Both the position numbers and the translations under genes were made by a program. Below the pieces are notes generated by a model that made no database searches, was not told the DNA's origin, and was given only the letters and a program-made list of their open reading frames with translations. 35,963 nucleotides of DNA from Gammaproteobacteria bacterium (GTDB taxonomy: Bacteria > Pseudomonadota > Gammaproteobacteria > Steroidobacterales > Steroidobacteraceae): contig JAQGOE010000352.1 in assembly GCA_028293725.1 (NCBI GenBank), positions 1 through 35,963 on the forward strand, in the 5' to 3' direction. This document shows, piece after piece, positions 1 through 8,817 of the stretch. The first letter of the stretch is position 1. Every line of letters starts with the position of its first letter.

Positions 1-197
1 CCGCCGTCATCACCTACGTGAATCCGGCGGTCGCGGCGCTCCTGGGCGTCCTGGTGTTACATGAATCCTTCGGTCCGGGCGCGGTCCTCGGGCTTGCGCT
101 GATCCTGCTCGGCTCGTGGCTAGCCACCCACAGCGTCAAGCCCAATCCCAATGTCAAGGTACCGCCCGTCAAAGAAACGGTGACTGGAGCGCCTTGA
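1..197 (+). CDS. DMT/EamA-family transporter, C-terminal fragment
   Basis: The reading frame is open from base 3 and ends at TGA 195-197; the start lies outside the window. The 64 visible residues begin AVITYVNPAVAALLGVLVL and continue into HESFGPG and a second hydrophobic stretch ending LLGSWLATHS. This is the typical end of an EamA (drug/metabolite transporter) protein: a membrane helix with the Tyr-x-x-Pro-x-x-Ala pattern, a conserved Glu before the last helix (here HES), the last helix, and a short polar cytoplasmic tail (KPNPNVKVPPVKETVTGAP). Substrate cannot be told from the tail. The gene is truncated only by the window edge. Confidence 0.8.
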   Translation, partial: AVITYVNPAVAALLGVLVLHESFGPGAVLGLALILLGSWLATHSVKPNPNVKVPPVKETVTGAP

Positions 198-273
198 ACA
201 GGGTGCGAGGAAGATCTACAGCTACCCGGATATGAAGATCACCTTCCAGAACGGGAAGGTGAGCGACGTGCAG
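184..273 (+). pseudogene. Possible C-terminal remnant of an unidentified gene
   Basis: A 30-codon open stretch begins right after an in-frame stop at 181-183 and ends at TAA 271-273. It has no ATG start near its beginning. Its residues (LERLEQGARKIYSYPDMK, then ITFQNGKVSDVQ) look like real protein: alternating hydrophobic and polar residues, and a Tyr-Pro-Asp ... Thr-Phe-x-Asn-Gly-Lys-Val-x-Asp-Val ending reminiscent of small beta-rich envelope proteins. It overlaps the last 14 bases of the transporter gene in another frame and the last 35 bases of the GH3 gene on the opposite strand. I read it as the tail of a gene whose body has been deleted. The family is not identified. Confidence 0.35.
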
Positions 274-2437
274 TAATTGTAGTCACCAGCAACTTCGTCG
301 GGTCCGCGCAGGGCCCGACGAGGATCTCCACTTCACCGGCCTCGAACACCGGTTTCATGTCCAACCCCAGGAACCGCAACTCCGCCACTGGCAGTTGCAA
401 CGCGACGGTTCCCGACTCCCCCGGCTCCAGCGCAATCTTCCCGAAGCCTTTCAGCTCGAGCAGTGGCCGCGTCACGCTTGCCACCTTGTCATGCGTGAAC
501 AGAAACACGGTTTCTTCCGCTCGTCGGCCACCCTCGTTGGTGACGTCGACGCGCACTTCGAGAGTGTCTCGCTCTGAAACCTGATCAGGCGTCACTCGCA
601 GGTTCGACAACGTGAAGCGCCCGTACGTGAGCCCATGACCGAACGGAAATAGCGGCTCGTTCGGTATATCGAGATATCTGCTCGTGTAGTGGTCCTTCGG
701 GTTGAAGGGACGCCCGCTCGGCCGCTCACCGAAGAAGACGGGTATCTGTCCCACAGCCACCGGCCATGCCATCGGGGTTCGCCCCGTGGGCGATACACGT
801 CCCGTTAGAACGTCGGCAATCGCATTACCCGCTTCACTTCCCAGAAACCATGCGGCGAGCACGGCGTCCGCTTTCTCAAACAACCACGGAAGCACTAGCG
901 GACGACCTGAGAACAGCACGACGATGACTCGTTTGCCAAGCTCTCGGGCGCGTGCCAGGACGGCTTCGGCGAGCGCTCGCTGTTGCCCGGGAAGGTCCAA
1001 CTGTGCCCGGCTCGCAGCTTCTCCGCTCATGTTGGCCGCTTCGCCAATACATAACACGATGGCGTCCGCACGCTCACAAAGCGCGACCGCGCTCGGGATG
1101 CCCATGGTCGTATCGCTTTGGATGTCTACTCCCGCTTCATGGAGGATCTCCGTTCCACCTAAGGCATTGCGCAGGCCCGCGAGTACCGCAACGTGACTTC
1201 CAACATCCTGAGCGGCTCCCCACGCTCCGCCCATTTCAGCGGGCGCATTGGCGAGCGGTCCGATTAAAGCGATTGTTCCGACCTGGCCCAATGGCAGCGT
1301 GTCACCATCGTTCTTCAGCATAACGATGGACCGTGCCGATACGTCGCGCGCCACCCGCCGTCTGTTTGCCAGAGCCGCCGGCGTTTCCGGCTTGGCTCCG
1401 CGCCGATAGGGATCAGCAAAAAGACCGAGCCGCTCCTTGAGCGTGAGTACCCGACGCACGGCGGCGTCGATTTCCTCCATGGTTACCCACCCGCGCTCCA
1501 GGGCCGTGGGGAGGCCTCGGCGGTACGCGTCCGACATCATGTCGATATCAACACCAGCTTTGAGTGACAGTGTTGCGGCCTCAACCAGATCGGCCGCCAC
1601 GCCGTGATTGATGAGTTCGCGTATGGCGTTGTAGTCACTCACGATCACACCGTCGAAGCCATGCTTCTCACGCAGCCACCCGCGTAACAAACCAACATGC
1701 ACCGTCATCGGAATGCCGGCGAGGTCAGTGAAAGAGGGCATGATGGTGGCCACCCCCGCATTGATCGCAGCGGTGAACGGCGGCAGATGTACTTCGTGCA
1801 GTGTGCGCTCGGAGATGTCGACGGCTGCGTACTCGCGACCTGCCGTCACCGGGCCGTAAGCGCAGAAGTGTTTCGCGCAGGCCGCGAGCGACCCCCCGGT
1901 ACTCAGGTCATCACCTTGGAAGCCGCGCACTTTGGCTTCCGCCAAGCGTGCTCCGAGCCACGAGTCCTCACCGGGTCCCTCCACGCAGCGGCCCCAGCGA
2001 GGATCGCGGGAGATATCGAGCATGGGCGCGAAAGTCATGGCCAAGCCGTCGGCAGCGCCCTCCAGGGCCGCCTCCCGTGCCGTCTGGGCCCAAGCTTTTG
2101 GATCGAACGACGCCACCTCGGCCAGGGGCACCGGGAAGAGGGTGCGGTGGCCATGAATGATGTCGAGGCCGATGAGGAGGGGAATACCGAGCCTGGAGCC
2201 CTCGACCGCCAGCCGCTGCATCTCGTGGCAGTGGTCCGCACCGACCATATTGAGTAGATTGCCGAGCGTCCCGTCCCGGATGGAATGGGTGGAATCCCCG
2301 GCAATAACAGGCCCCGTGACCGCGTAGCTCGAGGCGGTCATGGTCATCTGGCCGAGCTTTTCCGCCAGCGTCATGGCGGCTATGAGCTCCTCGACGCGAC
2401 TCACGAGCCGACTCCGGGAGCGGGGTCCCAGACACAT
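239..2437 (-). CDS. GH3 family beta-glucosidase (BglX-like)
   Basis: 732 residues from the ATG at 2437. The frame stays open upstream to 2683, but that extension has no family character and overlaps the divergent ABC gene. The protein shows the GH3 order: N-terminal TIM barrel with EKLGQM near residue 27, a KHF motif at 189-191, and SDY at 267-269, where Asp268 is the expected nucleophile (FDGVIVSDY). The alpha/beta sandwich follows, and the C-terminal third looks like a fibronectin-III-like domain. The family removes terminal beta-linked glucose from oligosaccharides or glucosides. No signal peptide is visible at this start, so the enzyme is probably cytoplasmic, unlike E. coli BglX, which is periplasmic. 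It is divergent from the glycan operon at 2508-11144 and probably supplies its beta-glucosidase step. Substrate linkage cannot be read from sequence. Confidence 0.93.
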   Translation of the reverse strand: MCLGPRSRSRLVSRVEELIAAMTLAEKLGQMTMTASSYAVTGPVIAGDSTHSIRDGTLGNLLNMVGADHCHEMQRLAVEGSRLGIPLLIGLDIIHGHRTLFPVPLAEVASFDPKAWAQTAREAALEGAADGLAMTFAPMLDISRDPRWGRCVEGPGEDSWLGARLAEAKVRGFQGDDLSTGGSLAACAKHFCAYGPVTAGREYAAVDISERTLHEVHLPPFTAAINAGVATIMPSFTDLAGIPMTVHVGLLRGWLREKHGFDGVIVSDYNAIRELINHGVAADLVEAATLSLKAGVDIDMMSDAYRRGLPTALERGWVTMEEIDAAVRRVLTLKERLGLFADPYRRGAKPETPAALANRRRVARDVSARSIVMLKNDGDTLPLGQVGTIALIGPLANAPAEMGGAWGAAQDVGSHVAVLAGLRNALGGTEILHEAGVDIQSDTTMGIPSAVALCERADAIVLCIGEAANMSGEAASRAQLDLPGQQRALAEAVLARARELGKRVIVVLFSGRPLVLPWLFEKADAVLAAWFLGSEAGNAIADVLTGRVSPTGRTPMAWPVAVGQIPVFFGERPSGRPFNPKDHYTSRYLDIPNEPLFPFGHGLTYGRFTLSNLRVTPDQVSERDTLEVRVDVTNEGGRRAEETVFLFTHDKVASVTRPLLELKGFGKIALEPGESGTVALQLPVAELRFLGLDMKPVFEAGEVEILVGPCADPTKLLVTTITARRSPSRSGR

Positions 2438-2462
2438 TGTGATCCGACTGCTAACGTCCGCA

Positions 2463-2477
2463 TGCCTTTGAATGGCA
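2463..2477. promoter_or_regulatory. Imperfect palindrome between the divergent GH3 and ABC genes
   Basis: The 70-bp gap between the two start codons contains TGCCTTTGAATGGCA. Its TGCC/GGCA arms are symmetric about a central G, with 12 of 14 flanking positions paired. A short dyad between divergent genes of one pathway is a plausible repressor operator that could control both directions. No regulator gene sits beside it and I found no convincing -10/-35 pair, so this is a candidate only. Confidence 0.3.
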
Positions 2478-2507
2478 AAATAAAGCTGCTCCTGCCAAAG
2501 CCTGGAC

Positions 2508-4325
2508 GTGATGATAGAACGGTCGCAACAAGAAATCGCCAGCGCCACCGCTGAGATCGACGAAGCCGCGCACGCGGGGCTCGTGCCGCAGTTGAGCATG
2601 ATGAGCCGGGCGCTACTGGCCTCGCCGGTCCGCAATCGGCTGCTGCTCCTCGGGCTGGCGGTCTTCGTGGTCATCGCCACCACGGCCTACGGCCAGAACC
2701 GGCTCAATAACTGGAACCGGCCTTTCTACGACGCCCTGGCGCGCCGCGACCTGCACGAGTTCGTCTTCCAGCTCGGCATGTTCGCCATCATCGCCGGCTG
2801 CCTGCTGGTGCTGAATGTCGCGCAGCGCTGGCTCGGTGAGACGTTAAAACTGAAGCTGCGCGCCGGGCTCGCCTACGATCTCATCGGGAACTGGCTGCAG
2901 CCCCGCCGGGCCTTCCGGCTCGCCAACGCCGGTGCCATCGGCGACAACCCCGACCAGCGTATGCACGAGGACGCGCGCCACCTGGCCGAGCTGTCGGCCG
3001 ACCTCGGCATAGGGCTCCTGCAGGCGACGATTCTGCTGTTCACGTTCGTGAGTGTGCTCTGGCAGATCTCGAGTGGCTTCGTGTTGAATGCCGGCAGCCG
3101 CCACTTCGCTATCCCCGGTTACATGGTGTGGGCCGCGTTGCTTTACTCGGGCACGGGATCGTTGTTGAGCTATTGGGTTGGCGGCAGCCTCATCAACCGC
3201 AACGCCGACCGTTATGCGCGCGAAGCCGATCTGCGCTACTCGCTCGTGCGGGTGAACGAGCATATCGACGCCATCTCCCTCGCCGGCGGCGAGGCGGACG
3301 AGCAGCGTCGCCTGGAAATCGACTTCCGCAACGTGTTCGCGGCCACACGCCGGCTCGTCACCGGGCTCACGAATCTCACCTGGGTGACCTCGGGATACGG
3401 CTGGTTCACGCTGGTAGCCCCGATCCTGGTCGCCGCGCCGTTGTATTTCGCCAAGACGCTGACTTTCGGCGGCCTCATGGTGGCCGCGGGCGGCTTCACC
3501 CAGGTGCAGTCATCATTGCGCTGGTTCGTGGACAACTTCAGCTTGATTGCCGATTGGCGCGCAACCCTGTTACGGGTCGCGAGCTTCCGGCGCGCCGTCA
3601 TCGCCACCGATGCTCTGCATGATGTGGAGAGTCAGATCAGTTTCGGCGAAGGCCAGCCCGGCCAGATCACCATCGAGAATCTCGAAATCGCCTCGCCGTC
3701 GGGTTGCACGTTGCTCGCCGAGCGCAAGGTTGAAGTGAAGGCCGGGGAGCGCGTGCTCATTGTCGGCGAGCCGGGTACGGGCAAGACCCTGTTGTTCCGT
3801 GCCCTGGCGGGACTGTGGCCATGGGGGGCGGGTCGAGTCTCCCACCCGAAAGGTGAGGAGTTGTTCTACATGCCGCGCACGCCCTATCTGCCACCCGGCA
3901 CGCTTCGTGAAGCTCTCGCGTATCCCTCGAGCGTCGACAAGTTTCAGGCGCAGGATTACAACGGCGCTCTCGCCCGGCTGGGTCTCGAGAGTCTGCAACC
4001 GCAGCTCGATGTCTCGAAGCGTTGGGACCGCGAGTTGAACGAGGACGAGCAGCAGCGACTGGTGTTTGCCACGCTATTGCTGCACGCACCGCACTGGGTT
4101 CTGATTGACGAGGTGCTCGACTCGCTCGACGATGAGTCACTGCAGCGGGTGACCGAAGTGCTCACGAAGGATCTCGCGCGCACGGGGATCATTTATATCG
4201 GGCGGGCGGAGCAGAAGGACGGGCTGTTTTCCCGCGTGGTGCACCTGGTCAAGGACTCGAGCACACGTCGGTTGCCGCGCAACCCGGTTGCCAAGGCTGT
4301 CCAGGCCCAGAGCGCCGCGGCCTGA
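2508..4325 (+). CDS. SbmA/BacA-like ABC transporter, fused permease and ATPase (copy 1)
   Basis: 605 residues; GTG 2508 or the adjacent ATG 2511 can start it. The N-terminal half is an ABC_membrane_2-type domain: a first helix near residues 45-60, the AYGQNRLNNWNRPFYDAL motif after it, and family motifs such as NPDQRMHEDAR and SYWVGGSLINRNA. The C-terminal half is an ATPase with Walker A GEPGTGKT at 420-427, a divergent signature region (NEDEQQRL) and Walker B VLIDE ending at Glu535. The position of the H-loop histidine appears to be Arg566 (YIGRAEQ). Relatives (SbmA, BacA, YddA, Rv1819c) move peptides, vitamin B12 or other bulky hydrophilic compounds across the inner membrane. It overlaps the next gene by one base (TGATG), which indicates translational coupling. 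Import of a glycan fragment would fit the neighbours, but that is inference. A close paralogue lies at 7045-8817. Confidence 0.9.
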   Translation: MMIERSQQEIASATAEIDEAAHAGLVPQLSMMSRALLASPVRNRLLLLGLAVFVVIATTAYGQNRLNNWNRPFYDALARRDLHEFVFQLGMFAIIAGCLLVLNVAQRWLGETLKLKLRAGLAYDLIGNWLQPRRAFRLANAGAIGDNPDQRMHEDARHLAELSADLGIGLLQATILLFTFVSVLWQISSGFVLNAGSRHFAIPGYMVWAALLYSGTGSLLSYWVGGSLINRNADRYAREADLRYSLVRVNEHIDAISLAGGEADEQRRLEIDFRNVFAATRRLVTGLTNLTWVTSGYGWFTLVAPILVAAPLYFAKTLTFGGLMVAAGGFTQVQSSLRWFVDNFSLIADWRATLLRVASFRRAVIATDALHDVESQISFGEGQPGQITIENLEIASPSGCTLLAERKVEVKAGERVLIVGEPGTGKTLLFRALAGLWPWGAGRVSHPKGEELFYMPRTPYLPPGTLREALAYPSSVDKFQAQDYNGALARLGLESLQPQLDVSKRWDRELNEDEQQRLVFATLLLHAPHWVLIDEVLDSLDDESLQRVTEVLTKDLARTGIIYIGRAEQKDGLFSRVVHLVKDSSTRRLPRNPVAKAVQAQSAAA

Positions 4326-5608
4326 TGGAAACCAACCCCCGCTTGCTGGCCGAGTTGCCGGATGACGCGTTGCTCGAGGCCGTGCAGCGGCAGACGTTCC
4401 GCTTTTTCTGGGAAGGGGCTCACCCCGATTGCGGCATGGCGCGCGACCGGATCCCGGTCGGCTCCCCCGATAGGCAGGACCTCGTGGTCACCGGCGGGTC
4501 GGGCTTCGGTGTCATGGCGCTCATCGTCGCCGTGGAGCGCGGCTGGGTGTCACGGGACGAGGCGCTCGGCCGGCTGCGCAGCATGTTGGATCTGTTGTAC
4601 CGGGCGACCTCCTATCACGGCGTGTTCGCCCATTTCATCAACGGCAACAGCGCCGCCACGATTCCATTCTGGCGCAAGGACGATGGCGCCGACCTGGTCG
4701 AGACCTCGTTCCTGCTGATGGGATTGTTGTGCGCGCGTCAGTATTTCAATCGCGACACGCCGCAGGAGCGGGAGGTGCGCGGGCGCGTCTCGGGTCTGTG
4801 GGAAGAGACGGAATGGAACTGGCACACCCAGGGGGGCCAAAAGCAACTCTACTGGCATTGGAGTCCCAACAACGGCTGGGCGATGGATCACGAGATCCAC
4901 GGTTGGAACGAGTGTCTGATTACCTACGTGCTGGCGGCGGGGTCGCCGCGTTACGCCATCGATCCGCTGGTCTATCACCGCGGCTTCGCCTCGGGCCGCG
5001 AGTTTCTCAACGGCAGGTCGTACTACGACATCCCGCTGCAGTTGGGGATGCCATACGGCGGTCCCCTGTTCTTCGCGCACTACTCGTTCTGCGGGCTCGA
5101 TCCCCGCGGCCTGAAGGATCGCTACGCCGACTACTGGGAGCAGAATGTCAACCATGTGCGGATCAACTACACGCACTGTGTTGCCAACCCCGGCAAGTTC
5201 AAGGGTTATGGTGCTGATTGTTGGGGGCTCACGGCGAGCGACGACCCTGACGGTTACGCGGCACATGCTCCGGCTCCCGACGCGGACAACGGCACGATCT
5301 CCCCGACCGCGGCCCTGTCGAGCATGCCCTATGCGCCGCTCGAGGCGACCCGGGCGTTGCGTCATTTTCTCGCCGCGCACGGCGAGCGGATCTGGGGACC
5401 CTACGGTTTTGTGGATGCCTTCTGTGAGCAGCGCGACTGGGCCGCCAACACCTTCCTGGCGATCGACCAGGGTCCGATCATTGTGATGATCGAAAACCAA
5501 CGCACCGGCCTGTTGTGGAAACTGTTCATGAGTATTCCCGAGGTGCAGACCGGGTTGCGCCGGCTCGGATTCTCCAGTCCCTGGCTGGACGCGGTGGGGA
5601 GCCGCTGA
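4325..5608 (+). CDS. GH144-like (PF10091 'glycoamylase') glucan hydrolase
   Basis: 427 residues. The ATG overlaps the previous stop in TGATG, and the stop overlaps the next ATG the same way. The protein is a compact alpha/alpha-barrel type: RQTFRFFWEGAHP at the start, RTGLLWKLFMSIPEVQTGL at the end, as in PF10091 proteins. That domain is found in endo-beta-1,2-glucanases (GH144) and in cyclic beta-1,2-glucan synthases. Acidic residues I recall as important in GH144 are present with matching spacing: Asp119, Asp123 and Glu126 in DDGADLVE, and Glu196 in GWNECL about 70 residues on. No signal peptide is visible, unlike typical secreted GH144 enzymes, so it is probably cytoplasmic. It sits between an ABC transporter and a GH15 enzyme, opposite a GH3 beta-glucosidase. 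Beta-1,2-glucan or sophorooligosaccharide breakdown is the best guess. Confidence 0.82.
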   Translation: METNPRLLAELPDDALLEAVQRQTFRFFWEGAHPDCGMARDRIPVGSPDRQDLVVTGGSGFGVMALIVAVERGWVSRDEALGRLRSMLDLLYRATSYHGVFAHFINGNSAATIPFWRKDDGADLVETSFLLMGLLCARQYFNRDTPQEREVRGRVSGLWEETEWNWHTQGGQKQLYWHWSPNNGWAMDHEIHGWNECLITYVLAAGSPRYAIDPLVYHRGFASGREFLNGRSYYDIPLQLGMPYGGPLFFAHYSFCGLDPRGLKDRYADYWEQNVNHVRINYTHCVANPGKFKGYGADCWGLTASDDPDGYAAHAPAPDADNGTISPTAALSSMPYAPLEATRALRHFLAAHGERIWGPYGFVDAFCEQRDWAANTFLAIDQGPIIVMIENQRTGLLWKLFMSIPEVQTGLRRLGFSSPWLDAVGSR

Positions 5609-6981
5609 TGGAAGCGCCGGGCGCCGACTTCGATCGCTGGATCGAGCGGCAGTACCGCCGCGCCGTGGCGGGCATGTTGCCGAGCATCTCCGCGGTCGGG
5701 ATCGTGAAACATCGGCCTGGCTTCGGACAGAGTGTGGTTCCGAAGAAGGGGTCCATCGTCGCATCCCCGGTGCTCGCGGCCTACGATCCGGACCCGGACT
5801 ATTTCTTCCACTGGTTCCGGGATTCCGCGGTGGTCATCGACGCAGTGCGGCTACTGCGGGCCGATGGCAGCATCACTGCCCCACAGGCGCTCGAATATAT
5901 CCACGATTTCGTGGAGTTCAGCCTTTCGCTGCTGACAGTCGATGGGCATGCCCTGGTGACGTCGTCCGCGTGGCGTACCGGAGTACAGGCGGACTTCGAG
6001 AAGTTCGTGCGCCCGGATGACGAGTTCTTGCCCATCAACGGCGGGCTCGTTTCGGCCGAGGCGCGTGTGAATCCCGACGGCACCCTCGATATCTCCAGGT
6101 GGGCGCGCCCGCAACACGACGGGCCGCCACTGCGTCTGCTGGCGGTGCTGCGTTGGGTGCGTGATGTTGCTTTCGACTCTACGTTGAGTGCGGCTGCAAC
6201 CAGGCTCTTACGCGCCGACATCGCGTTTACGCGCGGCGGTTGGCGCACGCCGTCCTTCGACATCTGGGAAGAGGAAAAAGGACATCACTACTACACGTTG
6301 CGAGTTACTGCGGCAGCCCTGGAGGAGGGCGCGAGCTGGTTGGATGCCCGCGGCGACGGCAAGAGTGATCGGGAGGAAGCGCGACTTTGCCGGGCCGATG
6401 CACAGGCCATCCTGGCGAGGCTCGATGGCTATTGGCTCGAGGATGCCGGATACTACCGCTCGCGAGTGTTGGAAGCCGGTGCGACGTCGAGCAAGGAGCT
6501 CGATATCGCGGTGATTTTTGCGGCGATTCACGGCAGCAATGGTGCAGGGGCACATTCCGTGGAGGATCCCCGCATGCAGGCCACGCTGGCGCGGTTGGAA
6601 GGGTTGTTCGACGCGGAGTATCCGATCAACCGGAACCGTCCCGCCGGGCGCGGCATCGCCATGGGCCGTTATAAGGGCGACGTGTATTATTCCGGGGGGG
6701 CCTACTACTTCTCGACACTCGCGGCGGCCGAATTCTGCTTTCGTGCGGCTGTTGGCCAACAGTTGGCGCCCGGCGAGGGGCGGGCCTTCCTGAATCGCGG
6801 CGATGCGTTTCTCGAGACCGTGCGCGCCTTCACTCCGCCCAATGGCGACATGTCCGAGCAGTTCGACCAGAAGACCGGTGCGCAGACATCCGCAAGGCAT
6901 CTTGCATGGAGTTACGCTGCTTTCATCTCCAGTGTCGTTGCCCGTCGTAATGCCTGTCGGCACCTCGGTCTGCACCCTTAG
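5608..6981 (+). CDS. GH15 glucoamylase-type glycoside hydrolase
   Basis: 457 residues from ATG 5608, which overlaps the previous stop (TGATG). The open frame extends upstream to 5515 inside the preceding gene, but the overlap start is more likely. GH15 hallmarks resemble the fungal glucoamylase pattern: PDYFFHWFRDSAVV near 63-76 (first active-site segment), RPQHDGPPLRL near 167-177, and WEE at 220-222, where Glu221 matches the general acid. SEQFDQKTGAQTSARHLAWS follows near 416-435, where Glu417 matches the general base. Both catalytic glutamates are therefore present. The reaction is removal of glucose from non-reducing ends of alpha-glucosidic chains with inversion. No signal peptide or starch-binding domain is seen, so the enzyme probably acts on imported oligosaccharide in the cytoplasm. 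Pairing with GH144-like and GH3 enzymes suggests a mixed-linkage or glucosylated substrate. Confidence 0.93.
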   Translation: MEAPGADFDRWIERQYRRAVAGMLPSISAVGIVKHRPGFGQSVVPKKGSIVASPVLAAYDPDPDYFFHWFRDSAVVIDAVRLLRADGSITAPQALEYIHDFVEFSLSLLTVDGHALVTSSAWRTGVQADFEKFVRPDDEFLPINGGLVSAEARVNPDGTLDISRWARPQHDGPPLRLLAVLRWVRDVAFDSTLSAAATRLLRADIAFTRGGWRTPSFDIWEEEKGHHYYTLRVTAAALEEGASWLDARGDGKSDREEARLCRADAQAILARLDGYWLEDAGYYRSRVLEAGATSSKELDIAVIFAAIHGSNGAGAHSVEDPRMQATLARLEGLFDAEYPINRNRPAGRGIAMGRYKGDVYYSGGAYYFSTLAAAEFCFRAAVGQQLAPGEGRAFLNRGDAFLETVRAFTPPNGDMSEQFDQKTGAQTSARHLAWSYAAFISSVVARRNACRHLGLHP

Positions 6982-7044
6982 GGGTCGCGCCAGGGGCCTG
7001 GTGGCCGCCGCCCCGGGCACGAAACGTGGTGCTGTGGGGCGGAT

Positions 7045-8817
7045 ATGCCCGACACACTGAACCGGAAGACCGAAGGGACGCCCCACGCCGCGCCTGAGGG
7101 CGACGCGGTCGCTCAGGGACTGTTCAGGCAGGTCGGTCTGATTACCCGGGCCATCGCCGGTTCCGGCGTCGGTAAAACTCTCGTTTTCCTCATCATCGGT
7201 CTATTTCTGATCATTGTCGCGACGGCGTATGGCCAGATCCGGCTCAACGCCTGGAACAAGCCCTTCTACGACGCGATCTCGCGCCGCGACTTGCACGATT
7301 TTCTCAGGCAGCTCGGCGTCTTTGCCATCATCGCTTTCGGCCTGCTGATCCTGAACGTGGCGCAGAAATGGCTGGGCGAGATGTTGAAACTCAAACTTCG
7401 TGACGGTTTGCTGCACGACCTGGTGCGGGATTGGATGCTGCCGCGGCGCGCCTTCCAGCTCGCCAATGCGGGCGCCATGGGAGTGAACCCCGACCAGCGC
7501 ATGCACGAGGACGCCCGCAAACTCTGTGAGCTGTCGTCCGATCTCGGCATGGGATTGTTGCAGGCGTCGATTCTGTTCGCCTCATTCGCCGGGATTCTCT
7601 GGGGATTGTCGCACGACTTCGTTTTCCGCTTTGCCGACCGGGACTATGCGGTTCCCGGCTTCATGGTGTGGGCGGCGGTGGTGTACGCCGGGCTCGGCTC
7701 GCTCGTGAGTTACTGGGTCGGCGGCAGTCTCATCAACCGCAATTCGGAGCGCTACGCGCGTGAGGCGGATCTGCGCTTCTCGCTCGTGCGCGTGAACGAG
7801 CATCTCGATGGCATTTCGCTCGCGGGCGGCGAGCCGGACGAGCGCCGCCGCATCGAGCTTCACATCGGCAACGTCCTGGTCGCGACGCGCCGCCTGGTGC
7901 GAGGACTCACCAATCTCACCTGGGTCACGGCCGGCTTCGGCTGGATCACCATTGTCGCGCCGATCCTGGTCGCCGCCCCGATCTACTTCGCGGGCAAGAT
8001 CTCATTCGGCGGCCTCATGATGGCCGCGGCGGCTTTCACACAGGCGCAGTCCTCGTTGCGTTGGTTCGTGGACAACTTCAGCGTGATTGCCGACTGGCGC
8101 GCCACCTTGTTGCGAGTGGCGAGTTTCCGTTATGCCCTGACGCATACCGAGGAACTGCGCGAGTTCGACAGTCGCATCAATTACGCGGAAGGCGGGGCCG
8201 GCGCGATTACAATCAGCAACCTCCGGATCGTGTCAGCGGCCGGATGGGATCTACTCAAGGAAAAGAATGTGGTCGTCCGGGCGGGGGAGCGTCTTCTGGT
8301 CATTGGTGCGCCGGGGACGGGTAAGACGTTGCTGTTTCGCGCGTTGGCGGGCCTTTGGCCGTGGGGCGCCGGTGACATCACGTATCCAAAGGACGAGCCC
8401 ATCTTTTATCTGCCGCGTGGCACGCCCTATCTGCCCCGAGGCACCTTGCGCGAGGTTCTCGCGTATCCACTGAAGGTGGAGAATTTCGAGCCCGGTGGTT
8501 TCGCGCACGCGCTGCGCCGGCTGGGATTGGAGCGGCTCGAGTCCCAGCTCGATACAACCTCCCGCTGGGACCGGGAGCTGAGTCAGGATGAGCAAACCTC
8601 CCTGGCCTTCGCCCGCATCGTGCTACAGAGGCCGTCCTGGGTGCTCATCGACGACACCTTCGGGTCGCTCGACGACGAGACACTCGAGCGGGTGACGGAT
8701 GTCTTCGCCCACGAGCTCGAGCGCACCGCTCTCATCAACATCGGGCGGGCGGCGCAGGCGCGCGATCCGTTTTTCTCGCGCGTGTTGCATCTCGTGAAGT
8801 CGGCGGGTAAGGGATGA
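7045..8817 (+). CDS. SbmA/BacA-like ABC transporter, fused permease and ATPase (copy 2)
   Basis: 590 residues from ATG 7045, 63 nt after the GH15 stop. It is a close paralogue of the protein at 2508-4325: AYGQIRLNAWNKPFYDAI, NPDQRMHEDAR and SYWVGGSLINRNS recur at matching positions. The ATPase half has Walker A GAPGTGKT at 421-428, a signature region SQDEQTSLAFA, and Walker B VLIDD, where the catalytic Glu position is Asp537. The H-loop position appears to be Arg568 (NIGRAAQ). The changed Walker B makes it more divergent than copy 1. The two may form a heterodimer with one competent and one weakened ATP site, as in other heterodimeric ABC systems, or they may be independent homodimers. The 3' end overlaps the next gene by four bases (ATGA). 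Confidence 0.9.
   Translation: MPDTLNRKTEGTPHAAPEGDAVAQGLFRQVGLITRAIAGSGVGKTLVFLIIGLFLIIVATAYGQIRLNAWNKPFYDAISRRDLHDFLRQLGVFAIIAFGLLILNVAQKWLGEMLKLKLRDGLLHDLVRDWMLPRRAFQLANAGAMGVNPDQRMHEDARKLCELSSDLGMGLLQASILFASFAGILWGLSHDFVFRFADRDYAVPGFMVWAAVVYAGLGSLVSYWVGGSLINRNSERYAREADLRFSLVRVNEHLDGISLAGGEPDERRRIELHIGNVLVATRRLVRGLTNLTWVTAGFGWITIVAPILVAAPIYFAGKISFGGLMMAAAAFTQAQSSLRWFVDNFSVIADWRATLLRVASFRYALTHTEELREFDSRINYAEGGAGAITISNLRIVSAAGWDLLKEKNVVVRAGERLLVIGAPGTGKTLLFRALAGLWPWGAGDITYPKDEPIFYLPRGTPYLPRGTLREVLAYPLKVENFEPGGFAHALRRLGLERLESQLDTTSRWDRELSQDEQTSLAFARIVLQRPSWVLIDDTFGSLDDETLERVTDVFAHELERTALINIGRAAQARDPFFSRVLHLVKSAGKG

Noticed and set aside
2438..2683. 82-residue N-terminal extension of the GH3 enzyme
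   Set aside because: It lies on the opposite strand of the ABC gene's start, lacks GH3 character, and would require overlapping divergent promoters; the ATG at 2437 fits the family's start better.
4550..5764. 404-codon minus-strand open frame opposite the GH144-like and GH15 genes
   Set aside because: It spans the junction of two coupled plus-strand genes, has shadow composition and no family motif.
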